DNA of 64,000 bases from Acidisoma sp. PAMC 29798 (GCF_030252425.1 NZ_CP126994.1:558001-622000), one strand, 5' to 3'. Counted from the stretch's first letter, positions 1 to 9,254 are shown. The notes: a model not told the origin generated them from the letters alone. A program made the numbers and translations.

Positions 1-113
1 CCGAGGGCTGCGACGAGGTTCAGGGCTTTCTGTTCAGCCGGCCGCTGCCTGCGGCGGAGTTCGAGGCCTATTACCGGGCTCATACCATCACGCTGTCCCC
101 AGCGAGCCATTGA
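1..113 (+). CDS. EAL-domain protein, C-terminal end (partial)
   Basis: The reading frame enters from the left edge and stops with TGA at 111-113. The visible 36 residues contain GCDEVQGFLFSRPLPAAEF, which is the typical last strand and helix of EAL domains (cyclic-di-GMP phosphodiesterases), followed by a short tail. The catalytic E-x-L and metal ligands lie outside the window, so activity cannot be judged. It could equally be the end of a GGDEF-EAL fusion. It is followed after 157 bases by a hybrid histidine kinase on the same strand. Confidence 0.8.
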   Translation, partial: EGCDEVQGFLFSRPLPAAEFEAYYRAHTITLSPASH

Positions 114-133
114 ACTGCCGCTTCCGCCATCGG

Positions 134-163
134 CAAATCGTTACAAATCGTTGCGAATTTGTT
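134..163. promoter_or_regulatory. Three tandem 10-bp direct repeats upstream of the hybrid kinase
   Basis: CAAATCGTTA (134-143), CAAATCGTTG (144-153) and a weaker CGAATTTGTT (154-163) follow each other without gaps. The period is one helical turn. OmpR/PhoB-type regulators bind head-to-tail half-sites with this kind of spacing, so this is a candidate regulator site for the kinase gene starting at 271. The repeats are seen directly; the regulatory role is inference. Confidence 0.4.
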
Positions 164-203
164 GGACCCCGCAGGGGGACAGTGGCAAACCGGCAAACCT
201 GAA

Positions 204-218
204 CGGGTCAAAGACCCG
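204..218 (+). terminator. Short hairpin between the EAL gene and the kinase
   Basis: CGGGTC and GACCCG form a perfect 6-bp stem with an AAA loop. There is no T-tract after it, so it is a weak candidate for a terminator of the EAL gene or a leader structure of the kinase mRNA. Confidence 0.3.
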
Positions 219-270
219 CGTGCCTGGATCGGCTGCGATATCCTATGTGCCGCAACCGGATATGGTTTGA

Positions 271-2853
271 GTGAAGCTGCCGTATTTTCAACGCCCCAAA
301 GATAGCCGCGCGGCCGAGTCCCGTAACCCTGTGCGGGCTCCCCGGCCTCGATCCACACCGGACATTGTTGCGGTTTTGCAATGGGCTGGCGCGCGTCTGC
401 GCCGGGGCAAAGGCACCGAATACCAGATTATTCTCAACCGCCTCGTCATAGCGCTTGGGATCTTTGCCTATCTCAGCATCCTGAACAGCCGTGGGTCGCT
501 CGACTCATCCCTGCCATTGGTTTTGAGCGCGATCTATGCCGTGTTCGGCCTCGGCTTCTTCCTAGACCTCGTCATCCGGGCGCGGCCGTCCCGGCTGCGG
601 GTGGTGGTGCAGCTGCTCACCGATATCTCTGTGCTGTCGGTGGGGATGCATATCGGCGGCCATATCGCAGCACCGTTGTTTCCGGCCTATCTCTGGATCG
701 CGCTCGGCTATGGCTTTCGGTTCGGCCTGCTCTACCTCCGGGTGGCGACGGCGCTCGCCCTGGTCGGGTTCCTTCTCTGCGTCATCAGCACCCGCTATTG
801 GCGCCACGACCCCTTTCTGGCCGGGGGGCTTTCGATGGGCCTTCTGGTCATTCCCCTCTACACGGCGTCGCTCATCCGCAGCCTGTCGGCGGCCAAGCGC
901 ATTGCCGAAGAGGCAAGCCAGGCGAAAAGCCTGTTTCTCGCCAGCGTCAGTCACGAACTCCGCACGCCGCTCAATGCCGTCATCGGCATGAGCGACCTGC
1001 TGGTCAGCACGGAACTCGATGCCGAACAGCAGGACATGGTGCGCACCACGGGGACGGCCGCGCGGTCGCTGCTATCGCTGATCGACGGCATCCTCGACTT
1101 CTCCCGCATCGAAGCCGGCAAAATGCCGATGCAGCAGGCGCCCTTCGACCTGCCGACCATGATCAATAATGTCCAAAGGATCGTTTCGGCGGCGGCCAAG
1201 GCGAAGGGCATCACCGTGTCCGCCCATATCACGCCCCGCACGCCCTCTCGCTATTTGGGCGACGCCAAACATGTGAGCGAGGTGCTGCTCAATCTCGTCA
1301 GCAACGCGGTCAAATTCACTGCCAGCGGATCGGTCCTGATCTCCGTCGATGCGGTGTCGCATGACGCCGCGCGCGCGATGCTCCAGATCGAGATCACCGA
1401 CACCGGCATCGGTATCGCGCCCGAGGCACAGGCCCACATCTTCGATAGTTTCACGCAGGCGGATGCGACCATCATCGATCGTTTCGGCGGCACGGGCCTC
1501 GGCCTCGCGATCTCCCGCAAGCTGATCGAACTCTACGGCGGCAGAATCGGCGTGCGGAGCGCCCTTGGGGAGGGCAGCACGTTCTGGGTCTCGCTGCCCC
1601 TGTTGAGAACCCACGAGGCGGAGCCGGCCTTGCCCGTGATGAAGATCGCGATCCTGTCCGAAGCGCCGGAGCGGTTGCAGGGATTGGTGCGCCGGCTGGA
1701 GGAACGCGGCGCCGCTGTCGCGCAGCACGCCTTGCCGCCCGCCGCCGGGTCGCGCGCCATAGGCCAGGCGATGGGCCTTCTGCGGGGTGTCGCTGCCGTC
1801 TTCGTCGATAGCGGGGATATCGAGGACGATGGGCAGATGCAGCTCTTGACCATCGGCGCAAGCGCCGCCGCGCCGCCGATCGTTCTGCTGGCGGCCCATG
1901 CGCCTGCTGATCTGCCGCCGCTCGCGGCGCGCCGGGCCTCCCTGGCGGTGCTGGGTCAGGACCCGCCGGGCACCGAAATCGATTGCGTGCTTCGCGCCAT
2001 CGCGGCGCGGCTCAGCCCCGACCTTGCGCCGTCACTCGCTGACCGCCGGCGCGAGACGCCGCTGCATGTTCTGGTGGCCGACGACAATCGCATCAACCAG
2101 AACGTGGTCGCGAAGATTCTGGAGCGGGGTGGCCATACCTGCACGCTGGTCGGAGATGGTGAGGCGGCGCTGGACGCGATGGAGACTGGCGCGTTCGACC
2201 TGGTCCTGATGGACGTCAACATGCCGGTGCTGAACGGGATCGATGCGACCAAGCTGTATCGCTTCGCCACCGCCGGTGAGAAGCGGCTGCCGATCCTGGC
2301 ACTGACGGCGGATGCGACCCCCGAAACGGCGGAACGCTGCCGCGAGGCGGGGATGGATCTCTGCATCGTCAAACCAGTCGAGCCGAACCGCCTGCTCGAC
2401 ATCATCGACGACATTTTGCCCGTGGCAGGTTTGCCCAGGCCTGTCAGTGGCAACGTCACCCCCATCAGCGACAGCCCGCGATACCGTCCGACCCAGCCAG
2501 CGATCGGCCAGGAGATGTTGCAGAGCCTGGTGGCGCTCGGCGGTCCGGACTTTCTCGCCTCCATCGCCGAGGAGTTCCTCAAGGAGGCGGAGAGCCTGAC
2601 GATTGCGCTCGCAGCGGCGGCCGAGATGGGCGACACGACGCTTTTTCAGGCGGAGGCGCATGCCTTGACCAGCGCCGCCGGTAATATTGGCGCCCAGGGC
2701 GTGGTGGCGATGTGTCGGCAGTTCCGGCAACTCAACATCGGCGACCGCGCCGCGCGGCAGGCTGCGCTGCTGGGCCTCAATGAAGAGATGATCAGGGTGA
2801 AGCGCGCGCTCGAAATCGAGTGTCCGCGGTTGGGGAAGGCGATTCGGGCTTAA
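271..2853 (+). CDS. RpfC-like hybrid sensor histidine kinase (membrane, HisKA, HATPase, REC, Hpt)
   Basis: This 860-residue protein has a GTG start. Four to five hydrophobic segments lie between about residues 55 and 205. A HisKA domain follows with the H-box SHELRTPLNAVIG (phospho-acceptor His228), then HATPase with NLVSNAVKFT, DTGIGI and GGTGLGLAI. A receiver domain begins near residue 599 with acidic residues DD and phospho-acceptor Asp648 in LMDVNMPVLNG. A C-terminal Hpt domain has His797 in AEAHALTSAAGNIGA. This order and the short-loop membrane region resemble RpfC, the DSF-type fatty acid quorum sensor, whose partner RpfG is an HD-GYP phosphodiesterase. No rpfF or rpfG is in the window, but an EAL-type gene ends just upstream. 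The phosphorelay His-Asp-His is complete. The ligand is unknown. Confidence 0.85.
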   Translation: MKLPYFQRPKDSRAAESRNPVRAPRPRSTPDIVAVLQWAGARLRRGKGTEYQIILNRLVIALGIFAYLSILNSRGSLDSSLPLVLSAIYAVFGLGFFLDLVIRARPSRLRVVVQLLTDISVLSVGMHIGGHIAAPLFPAYLWIALGYGFRFGLLYLRVATALALVGFLLCVISTRYWRHDPFLAGGLSMGLLVIPLYTASLIRSLSAAKRIAEEASQAKSLFLASVSHELRTPLNAVIGMSDLLVSTELDAEQQDMVRTTGTAARSLLSLIDGILDFSRIEAGKMPMQQAPFDLPTMINNVQRIVSAAAKAKGITVSAHITPRTPSRYLGDAKHVSEVLLNLVSNAVKFTASGSVLISVDAVSHDAARAMLQIEITDTGIGIAPEAQAHIFDSFTQADATIIDRFGGTGLGLAISRKLIELYGGRIGVRSALGEGSTFWVSLPLLRTHEAEPALPVMKIAILSEAPERLQGLVRRLEERGAAVAQHALPPAAGSRAIGQAMGLLRGVAAVFVDSGDIEDDGQMQLLTIGASAAAPPIVLLAAHAPADLPPLAARRASLAVLGQDPPGTEIDCVLRAIAARLSPDLAPSLADRRRETPLHVLVADDNRINQNVVAKILERGGHTCTLVGDGEAALDAMETGAFDLVLMDVNMPVLNGIDATKLYRFATAGEKRLPILALTADATPETAERCREAGMDLCIVKPVEPNRLLDIIDDILPVAGLPRPVSGNVTPISDSPRYRPTQPAIGQEMLQSLVALGGPDFLASIAEEFLKEAESLTIALAAAAEMGDTTLFQAEAHALTSAAGNIGAQGVVAMCRQFRQLNIGDRAARQAALLGLNEEMIRVKRALEIECPRLGKAIRA

Positions 2854-2865
2854 GCGACGTGGCAT

Positions 2866-2934
2866 GGCGGACGACGCTTCGCTCTTCCCGCCCTACAAGA
2901 CGTCGTAGGGTGAAAAAGCGAAGCGCAGTCCGCC
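2866..2934. repeat. Palindromic intergenic repeat, family 1, paired arms
   Basis: The left arm (2866-2896), starting GGCGGAC and ending CCCTAC, is imperfectly complementary to the right arm (2905-2934), starting GTAGGG and ending GTCCGCC. Related single or paired copies occur near 17856, 44748 and 61443. It sits between the converging kinase and cobT genes, where it could act as a two-way terminator. Confidence 0.7.
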
Positions 2935-2938
2935 GAAC

Positions 2939-4816
2939 CTAAACCACCGCAGGCGCGCGTTCGGCGGCGGCCATGCCCCAACCGCCATCACCGGATGTGT
3001 CGTCGAACAAGGACGTGAGCTGGCGCATCATCGTGCCGCCCAACTCCTCCGCATCCACAATCGTGACCGCGCGGCGGTAATAGCGCGTCACGTCATGGCC
3101 GATGCCGATGGCGACCAGCTCCACCAACCGCCGGGACTCGATCTCGGTGATCGCCTGGCGCAGATGCCGCTCCAGGTAATTGCCCGGATTAACTGACAGC
3201 GTGGAGTCATCCACCGGCGCGCCGTCGCTGATGACCATCAGGATCCGCCGATGCTCGGTGCGCGCCAGCAGGCGACGATAGGCCCAGACCAGGGCCTCTC
3301 CGTCGATATTCTCCTTAAGCAGGCCCTCGCGCAGCATCAGGCCAAGGTTGCGTCGACTGCGCCGCCAAGGCGCGTCCGCCGATTTATAGATGATGTGACG
3401 CAAGTCGTTCAGCCGGCCCGGGTTGCGGGGCTTGCCGTCCTGCACCCAGCGTTCCCGGCTTTGGCCACCCTTCCACGCGCGCGTCGTGAAGCCCAGCACC
3501 TCGACCTTCACGGCGCACCGCTCCAGCGTGCGGGCGAGGATATCGCCGCACATGGCCGCGACGGTGATCGGCCGGCCCCGCATGCTGCCGGAATTGTCGA
3601 TCAGCAGGGTCACCACCGTATCGCGGAAATCCGTCTCCCGTTCGCGCTTGTAGGACAGCGACTGCGTCGGTGTGGTGACGACGCGCGCGAGGCGGCTGAC
3701 GTCAAGCAACCCATCCTCAAGATCGAAATCCCAGGCCCGCGTCTGCTGCGCCATCAGGCGGCGCTGCAACCGATTGGCGAGCTTGGAGACCACGCCCTGC
3801 AAATGCTGCAACTGATGATCGAGCTGCTGGCGCAGCCGCGCCAATTCTTCCGAATCGCACAGATCCTCGGCGCTGATCTCTTCGTCGAAGGCCTTGGTAA
3901 AGGCGCGGTAGGGGCTTTCCTCCCCACTGCGGTCCTTGTTCGGCTGCTGGCCGCCGGGTCGCTCATCGCCCTCGGCTTCCGCCGCCTCGTCTTCCTCGCC
4001 CTCGGTCGCGTCGTCATCCGCGGCCTCGCCCTGCATGTCCTGCGGCTCGGCGCTCAGGCTGGCATCGGCCTCGGTCTGTGACTGGCTGTCGCCTTCGCTC
4101 GAACTATCCTGCTGCGGGCTTTGCTCGGGCGCGTCGTCCCCGCCCTCCGGCTCTTCGGAGGGATCGGATTCAAGCTCTGCCTCGGCCAGATCATAGGCTG
4201 AGAGCAGCTTGCGTGCTGCGCGTGTGAAGGCCTGCTGATTGTCGGTGGTCGCGGCCATTTCAGCGAAGGCGATATCCGCCTCCGCGCCCATGCTGTCGCG
4301 CCACAGGGACAGAACCGTATCCGTCGAGGACGGGGAAGGGACGCCCGACATCCGCTCCCGCGCGAGCAGGGACAGGGCCGCCGCCAGCGGCAACTGCTCC
4401 TTGCGGGTCATCCGATCGACGCCGTCGGCCTCGACCTGCTCCGTCAGCTTGGTGTGGAGATTGGCGGCGATGCCGGCCATGTGCCGGCTGCCAAGGCTTT
4501 CGACGCGCACCTGCTCCAGCGCGTCATAGACATCGCGCGCCTCGCGGCTGGCGGGCGAGCGGGCGGAGTGGACCACCGCGTCATGATGGCGCAGCCGCAG
4601 GGCGACGGAATCCGCAGCCCCACGGAGCCGCGCGATTTCGGCTGGCGGCAAACCGCGTGTGGGGCTCGGCAAGCGGGCGCGGGCACCGGCGACGCTGGCA
4701 GGGCCGGCCTGGAAAGCGACCTCCACTTCCGGCTGTCCCGCGATGGCGCGCACCGCCCCCGCGATGGCGCGCTTGAAGGCTTCGCTGCGTTCCGTACCGT
4801 CCTTGGCGCCGCTCAA
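2939..4816 (-). CDS. cobT: Aerobic cobaltochelatase subunit CobT
   Basis: CobT is the VWA-type subunit of the ATP-dependent CobNST chelatase, which inserts cobalt into hydrogenobyrinic acid a,c-diamide in aerobic vitamin B12 synthesis. The 625-residue protein has an N-terminal helical region, a very acidic Ser/Glu/Asp-rich linker (about residues 209-290) and a C-terminal von Willebrand A domain. That domain carries the MIDAS motif D407-x-S409-x-S411 ([11 protein letters not shown]). The start is TTG at 4816, 11 bases downstream of the cobS stop codon. An AGGA overlapping the cobS stop lies about 8 bases upstream and supports this start. The length is normal for CobT. The large subunit gene cobN is not in the window. 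Confidence 0.93.
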   Translation of the reverse strand: MSGAKDGTERSEAFKRAIAGAVRAIAGQPEVEVAFQAGPASVAGARARLPSPTRGLPPAEIARLRGAADSVALRLRHHDAVVHSARSPASREARDVYDALEQVRVESLGSRHMAGIAANLHTKLTEQVEADGVDRMTRKEQLPLAAALSLLARERMSGVPSPSSTDTVLSLWRDSMGAEADIAFAEMAATTDNQQAFTRAARKLLSAYDLAEAELESDPSEEPEGGDDAPEQSPQQDSSSEGDSQSQTEADASLSAEPQDMQGEAADDDATEGEEDEAAEAEGDERPGGQQPNKDRSGEESPYRAFTKAFDEEISAEDLCDSEELARLRQQLDHQLQHLQGVVSKLANRLQRRLMAQQTRAWDFDLEDGLLDVSRLARVVTTPTQSLSYKRERETDFRDTVVTLLIDNSGSMRGRPITVAAMCGDILARTLERCAVKVEVLGFTTRAWKGGQSRERWVQDGKPRNPGRLNDLRHIIYKSADAPWRRSRRNLGLMLREGLLKENIDGEALVWAYRRLLARTEHRRILMVISDGAPVDDSTLSVNPGNYLERHLRQAITEIESRRLVELVAIGIGHDVTRYYRRAVTIVDAEELGGTMMRQLTSLFDDTSGDGGWGMAAAERAPAVV

Positions 4817-4827
4817 GACGAGAGGTC

Positions 4828-5841
4828 CTATCCGGCGCGGCGCAAGGCGCCCGTGGCAAGCTCTTCATTGAAGCAGCGCTGATAGTATTCAGCGACCGTC
4901 GCGCGCTCCGCCTCATCGCATTTGTTCAGGAAGGTCAAGCGGAAGGCGAAGTTCAGGTTCTTGAAGATGCGGTCGTTCTCGGCCCAGGTAATGACGGTGC
5001 GGGGCGACATGACGGTCGAGATATCGCCGGCGATGAAGCCCGCACGCGTCAGGTCGGCCAGCGCCACCATGCTCTCAACCCGCTTGCGGGCCGGGCTGTC
5101 CTTCGGATCGATGCCGAGCTTGGCCATGACGATGGCGGTTTCCTGGCCATGCGGCAGGTAGTTCAGGGTCGCGACGATATTCCAGCGATCCATCTGGCCC
5201 TGATTGATCTGCTGGGTGCCGTGATACAGGCCAGTGGTGTCGCCAAGCCCCACGGTATTCGCCGTCGAGAACAGCCGGAATGCGGGATGGGGGTGAATGA
5301 CGCGGTTCTGGTCGAGCAAGGTCAGCCGACCCTCGACCTCCAGCACGCGCTGGATCACGAACATCACATCCGGCCGACCGGCGTCGTATTCGTCGAAAAC
5401 CAGGGCGCAAGGGTGTTGCAATGCCCAGGGTAGGATGCCCTCGCGGAATTCCGTGACCTGCTGGCCGTCCTTCAGGACGATGGCATCCTTGCCGATGAGG
5501 TCGATGCGGCTGATGTGGCTGTCGAGGTTGATGCGCAGACAGGGCCAGTTCAGCCGGGCCGCAACTTGCTCGATATGGGTGGATTTGCCGGTGCCGTGAT
5601 AGCCCTGGATCATCACCCGCCGGTTGAAGGCGAAGCCCGCGATAATGGCGAGCGTGGTGTCATGGTCGAACTGGTAGGTGGGGTCGATCTCGGGCACATG
5701 CTCTGACGCCGTGCTGAAGGCCGGCACGGTGATATCGGAATCGATCTTGAAGACGTCGCGAACCTTGAGCGTGATGTCCGGCGTGCCGAGGGTCCCGACA
5801 GTCCTGGTGGTCGCGATGCCGGAATTGGCGCCATTCATCAT
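4828..5841 (-). CDS. cobS: Aerobic cobaltochelatase subunit CobS
   Basis: CobS is the AAA+ ATPase subunit (MoxR-like) of cobaltochelatase and works as a complex with CobT. In 337 residues it has a Walker A motif GYHGTGKST (residues 80-88), a Walker B motif ALVFDEYD (Asp150, Glu151) and the sensor-like segment [11 protein letters not shown]. Two adjacent ATG codons are possible starts, at 5841 and 5838. It is first in a two-gene operon with cobT. The cobS-cobT-J-protein-BolA neighbourhood is common in alphaproteobacteria. Confidence 0.94.
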   Translation of the reverse strand: MMNGANSGIATTRTVGTLGTPDITLKVRDVFKIDSDITVPAFSTASEHVPEIDPTYQFDHDTTLAIIAGFAFNRRVMIQGYHGTGKSTHIEQVAARLNWPCLRINLDSHISRIDLIGKDAIVLKDGQQVTEFREGILPWALQHPCALVFDEYDAGRPDVMFVIQRVLEVEGRLTLLDQNRVIHPHPAFRLFSTANTVGLGDTTGLYHGTQQINQGQMDRWNIVATLNYLPHGQETAIVMAKLGIDPKDSPARKRVESMVALADLTRAGFIAGDISTVMSPRTVITWAENDRIFKNLNFAFRLTFLNKCDEAERATVAEYYQRCFNEELATGALRRAG

Positions 5842-5975
5842 CGAAAAGAACGTCCTGTTGTGTTGCAGTCAGAGTAGCGGCGGTGACCAATGCCGCAAGG
5901 CCCAGGGCGCCGCCTTCCGTTCATATAGTGGCGACCGGCATCCCCCGCGAGGTCGCCGCCTCTAACAATGGGGTC

Positions 5976-6569
5976 TCAGGATCGCGCCATCTGTCGTTCC
6001 TCGGCCGGCCACAAGGTGCGGAGCGTCGCATAGGCGATGTTGATCGCCTTGATCTGCTCCTCGGCTGCGTTGCCGCCGCCATTCGCGTCCGGATGATGCT
6101 TCTTGGCGAGTGTCTTGTAGCGCGCCTTCACGACATCCAGGCTCACCGGCCAACCCAGCCCGAGCACCGCCAAAGGCTGTCGCAGTTCCTGCGGCGCATG
6201 GTCCGCCGCTGGCTCGGCCGAGCCGGTGCGCCGCCCGGCGAGATCAAGGAAGGGGTCGCGCAGGATCGCCTCATCTGGCAGGCGGGGGCCGCCATTGGCA
6301 CCGAGACGCCAGGTTGGCCGCTGCCACGAAGCGTCCGCCCGCAACTCGACCTCAATCTGCCCCGGCGTCATATCCTTGTAATAGTCCCAGCTCGCGTTGT
6401 AGGCGCGCACATGCTCCAGGCAGAGCCACAGATACTCGTTGAGAGAGGTCCGGGACCGCGGCGCCTTGTAGCAGCCCAGCGCGCTGCAATCAGGCATGTC
6501 GCACAACCGGCCCGGCGCGTCCGGGTCGGGCGCGTAGGCCCGGGCACGGGGGACGCGTCTGGTTGTCAT
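5976..6569 (-). CDS. J-domain protein with N-terminal Cys/His cluster
   Basis: This 197-residue protein ends in a J domain with HPD at about residues 159-161 (KKHHPDANGGG), so it probably stimulates a DnaK-type ATPase. The N-terminal half has Cys23, Cys28, Cys33, Cys50 and His53 in a pattern that could bind zinc (CDMPDC and CLEH). I chose ATG at 6569 because the family begins shortly before this cluster. The frame is open further upstream, but that stretch would overlap the divergent bolA gene. It is divergent from bolA, as is frequent in alphaproteobacteria. No strong ribosome binding site is visible. Confidence 0.82.
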   Translation of the reverse strand: MTTRRVPRARAYAPDPDAPGRLCDMPDCSALGCYKAPRSRTSLNEYLWLCLEHVRAYNASWDYYKDMTPGQIEVELRADASWQRPTWRLGANGGPRLPDEAILRDPFLDLAGRRTGSAEPAADHAPQELRQPLAVLGLGWPVSLDVVKARYKTLAKKHHPDANGGGNAAEEQIKAINIAYATLRTLWPAEERQMARS

Positions 6570-6698
6570 GGACGCTATATGGTCGCCCGCCGCCATTCTT
6601 GGCAATCCCGTCCTTGCCCCTTCGCAACTCCAGACGCGCACGGCAGAATCACGCGGGGGGTTCTTGAAACACGCCGGGTTTGCCCTCAAGCTGACGTC

Positions 6699-6980
6699 AT
6701 GACGAGGTCCGACCGCATCACTGAGACACTGACCCGCACCTTCGCGCCACTGTCGTTGGACGTGGTCGATGACAGTGGCAGCCATGCCGGTCATTCCGGT
6801 GCGGCAGTGGGCGGAGAGACCCATTTTAACGTCATCATGGCGGCCGAATGCTTCGAGGGCATGACCCGCGTCGCGCGTGCGCGTGCCGTCAATGATGCAC
6901 TGGCGGATGAGTTTGCGGCCGGCCTGCACGCCCTGGCCCTGACGCTGCGGACCCCGGCGGAGCGCGCAAAAACCCTCTGA
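6699..6980 (+). CDS. bolA: BolA family protein
   Basis: The protein has 93 residues with the BolA-type fold signature: DDSGSHAGHSG, then THFNVIMAAECFEGM. The histidine in SHAGH and a later conserved region fit BolA proteins that form Fe-S complexes with monothiol glutaredoxins. The start is ATG at 6699, chosen by family length. It is divergent from the J-domain protein, with about 130 bases between them. The likely role is iron-sulfur handling or stress morphology regulation; the partner glutaredoxin is not in the window. Confidence 0.9.
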   Translation: MTRSDRITETLTRTFAPLSLDVVDDSGSHAGHSGAAVGGETHFNVIMAAECFEGMTRVARARAVNDALADEFAAGLHALALTLRTPAERAKTL

Positions 6981-7063
6981 AACGTCACGCTCGGTGCGGA
7001 ATGATTTGCACCTCGCGGCGAATCTGTGCCTCCTTTCCGCAAAACAGGGTGTGTTAACCAATA

Positions 7064-7525
7064 ATGTCAGCCGTCGCGATGGACGATATTGATCGTGCAA
7101 TCCTTCGCCTCATCGCGCGCGATGCGTCCCTCTCCTTGGCCGAAATCGCGGCACAGGTCCGCCTTACGCCGACGCCCTGCTGGAAACGCATCCGCCGGCT
7201 GGAGAAGGACGGCGTCATCAAGTCCCGCGTCGCCGTTCTGGACCAGAAGGCGCTGGGCCTGCCCGTCTCGGTCTTTGTCTCGGTCGAAACGACTGACCAT
7301 TCGGCTGAGTGGCTGACCCGTTTCGCCGAACTGGTGGAACGCACGCCCCAGATCGTCGATGCCTGGCGTATGGGGGGTGATGTGGACTATCTTCTGCACG
7401 TCGTCGTGCCCGATATCAGTGCCTATGACGCCTTCTACCGCCAGTTGATCGCCGCTCTACCCCTCCGCAACGTGACGAGCCGTTTCGCGATGGAGCGCAT
7501 AAAGTCGGCGCCTCTACCTATCTAG
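7064..7525 (+). CDS. Lrp/AsnC family transcriptional regulator
   Basis: The 153-residue protein has an N-terminal winged helix-turn-helix (DDIDRAILRLIARDASLSLAEIAAQVRLTPTPCWKRI, split by family motifs) and a C-terminal RAM-type effector domain (VDYLLHVVVPDISAYDAFYRQ). A second ATG at 7079 (MDDIDRAIL) is an equally good start by homology to the family. It probably responds to an amino acid. Its target is unknown; the SirB1-like gene begins only a few bases downstream and is probably co-transcribed. Confidence 0.9.
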   Translation: MSAVAMDDIDRAILRLIARDASLSLAEIAAQVRLTPTPCWKRIRRLEKDGVIKSRVAVLDQKALGLPVSVFVSVETTDHSAEWLTRFAELVERTPQIVDAWRMGGDVDYLLHVVVPDISAYDAFYRQLIAALPLRNVTSRFAMERIKSAPLPI

Positions 7526-7545
7526 CGACCCTGAGGAGAACGACC

Positions 7546-8430
7546 CTGCAAGACGATCCCGATCAGCGCCGTGATCCGCCCGATGGGGGCGGCGCTGGCA
7601 CAGGCGCCGTCATCCGCGCGGCTCTGGACGCGGTGGGAACGCTGCCGGACAGTGAGATCGCACTCGCTGAGACGGCGCTGCTGTTTGCCCGGCTTGATGA
7701 GCCTGAGGCGGATTGGCGTGGTGCGCGCAACCATCTGAGCCTGCTCGCGCGGGAGGCGGCGGAACTGTCTCATTGGGCGGGCGAAAGCGCCGCCGCCCAG
7801 GCCGAAGCGCTGTCGGGCATGTTGGGCGCCCGCCATGACTATAGCGGCGATTATGAAACCTATGACGATCTTCAGAACGCCAATCTGATCAGTGTCACCG
7901 AGCGTCGTCGCGGCCTGCCGATCAGCCTCGGCCTCATCTGGCTGCACTGTGCCGAGGTCGCTGGGTGGGACTGCTACGGCATCGATATCCCCAGCCACTT
8001 CATCCTCGGCCTCGACGCGGATGATGGCCGGGTCATCATCGATGTCTTCGCCAGCGGCCAGACGCTGGATGATGAGGACCTCGAAAACCTGCTGATGCGC
8101 GTCCAGGGCAGCAAGCCGCAGCGTGGCGGCACCATCGGTCGCGGCCGCATGGGCAAGCGGGATGTTCTGTTGCGGCTGCAACGTAACATTGCCCATAGGC
8201 GGTACAAGGCGAAGAACCTGCCTGGCACGCTTCTCTGCGTCGAGGACATGCTGAGGATCGCGCCCGAAACGATCGCCTTATGGCAGGAAGCGGCGGTGCT
8301 CAACCAGCAGCTCGACCAGATGGCGGCGGCGGTTCGTTGCATGGGGCGCGTCGTGGCGCTGATACCGCCAGGCGAGGACGCCGATGTCGCCCGCGCCACC
8401 ATGCGCCGGCTGCGCAGCCGCTTGAACTAG
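7546..8430 (+). CDS. SirB1/transglutaminase-like protein (UPF0162-type)
   Basis: The core matches the SirB1-type transglutaminase-like family: YDDLQNANLISVTERRRGLPISLGLIW, then IPSHFILGLDADDG and IIDVFASG (likely His and Asp of a transglutaminase-like site). A C-terminal helical repeat region follows. The usual start call would be GTG at 7633. That cuts off a segment (AALDAVGTLPDSEI) that aligns with other family members. A strong GAGGAG at 7533-7538 is followed 7 bases later by an in-frame CTG at 7546, so I extend to that codon. With GTG the protein has 265 residues, with CTG 294. The function of the family is not well established. Confidence 0.75.
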   Translation: MQDDPDQRRDPPDGGGAGTGAVIRAALDAVGTLPDSEIALAETALLFARLDEPEADWRGARNHLSLLAREAAELSHWAGESAAAQAEALSGMLGARHDYSGDYETYDDLQNANLISVTERRRGLPISLGLIWLHCAEVAGWDCYGIDIPSHFILGLDADDGRVIIDVFASGQTLDDEDLENLLMRVQGSKPQRGGTIGRGRMGKRDVLLRLQRNIAHRRYKAKNLPGTLLCVEDMLRIAPETIALWQEAAVLNQQLDQMAAAVRCMGRVVALIPPGEDADVARATMRRLRSRLN

Positions 8431-8448
8431 CAGCCTGCGTCTTGCCAC

Positions 8449-9072
8449 TTATGACGAGGGTTGAAGCCCTTCGCCTCTCATGACATCGAGGAAGCCTTGT
8501 TTGGAAAGGGCTGCATCGATCGTCTGGCTCAGAGCGATCTGAACGACGAAACGCAGCTTTTCGACGGAGCCGAAAGCGCCGCTTTCGAAGTCCAGAAGGC
8601 TACCCTCCAATAGATCGGTGGCGACCGTATCTCGGTAAATCTCGCGCCCCAGCCGGCGGCTGGTCAGCGTCAGGGTCAAGCGAATTTGGGCCTCTCGGCG
8701 CAGATACTGGTCACTCTCGAATTGCTCGATCGTGACGTTCATGTCGATGTCGCCTTGTCCACTGGCCGCCAGCAAGCCGCGCGTGGCAAGCGCCGCGCGA
8801 AAGGCCTGTGAGACCACGTCTGCCAGTGGGGTCGGCGCGTTGAGCACCTTGAGCGGGTTGCCATAGCCGCCGCGGATCGCGCCAAACCACCGAGGATCGT
8901 CCTCGCCCCGTTGATCGATGGTGCTGACGCTGATCACGATCGGTGGCCCGGAACGCGCGATGAACACTGTCGGCTGATAGACCAGCGGAACGATATGGGC
9001 GCAGGCGGCAAGTGCGAGCATCAAGACCAGTATCGGAAGCCGGAACAAAATCTTCATGGAACGAGTGCGCAT
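8449..9072 (-). CDS. Predicted lipoprotein, YajG-like
   Basis: The 207-residue protein has a lipoprotein signal peptide: a basic N-terminus, a hydrophobic core and the lipobox LAAC. A second ATG (MKILFRL) about five codons in may be the true start. The mature part (VISVSTIDQRGEDDPRWFGAIRGGYGN) is reminiscent of YajG-type outer membrane lipoproteins. There is a pattern of alternating strands and no catalytic motif. It is convergent with the SirB1-like gene and its function is unknown. Confidence 0.65.
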   Translation of the reverse strand: MRTRSMKILFRLPILVLMLALAACAHIVPLVYQPTVFIARSGPPIVISVSTIDQRGEDDPRWFGAIRGGYGNPLKVLNAPTPLADVVSQAFRAALATRGLLAASGQGDIDMNVTIEQFESDQYLRREAQIRLTLTLTSRRLGREIYRDTVATDLLEGSLLDFESGAFGSVEKLRFVVQIALSQTIDAALSKQGFLDVMRGEGLQPSS

Positions 9073-9168
9073 GCGCGGTGGTTCACGTCAAGCGTGCTTC
9101 AAAGACTACCGCGCTGCACGACCGTATTGAGAAAGCGATGTGGTGACTCTGCATCGCTCTCCACGCAC

Positions 9169-9202
9169 CTCGTCATGGCATGCCTTCGAATGCCATGACG
9201 AG
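9169..9202. repeat. Perfect 13-bp hairpin downstream of the ABC operon
   Basis: CTCGTCATGGCAT (9169-9181) and ATGCCATGACGAG (9190-9202) are exact complements around an 8-base loop. It lies 52 bases past the stop of the substrate-binding protein gene on the minus strand. There is no T-tract. Its CGTCATGG ends match the second palindromic repeat family seen at 39637-39730, so it is probably a REP-like element serving as operon end. Confidence 0.6.
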
Positions 9203-9226
9203 AGACTTGGTCTTTGAACCTGCTTA

Positions 9227-9246
9227 ACTCCATCGCACTCTGGAGT
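9227..9246 (-). terminator. Small hairpin right after the SBP stop codon
   Basis: ACTCCA and TGGAGT form a 6-bp stem with an 8-base loop, starting 8 bases downstream of the stop of the minus-strand substrate-binding protein gene. It is a weak candidate transcript-end structure. Confidence 0.3.
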
Positions 9247-9254
9247 CAGCAGCT

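Noticed and set aside
181-230. Possible c-di-GMP-I (GEMM) riboswitch because of GGCAAACC repeated twice after an EAL gene
   Set aside because: The second conserved GEMM element (GACGCAAAGCC) and the tetraloop-receptor arrangement are absent; only the GGCAAACC word matches.
5976-7100. Single long 374-codon minus-strand gene covering the J-domain protein and the bolA region
   Set aside because: The upstream part is antisense to the well-conserved bolA gene and has no family similarity; the real start is near 6569.
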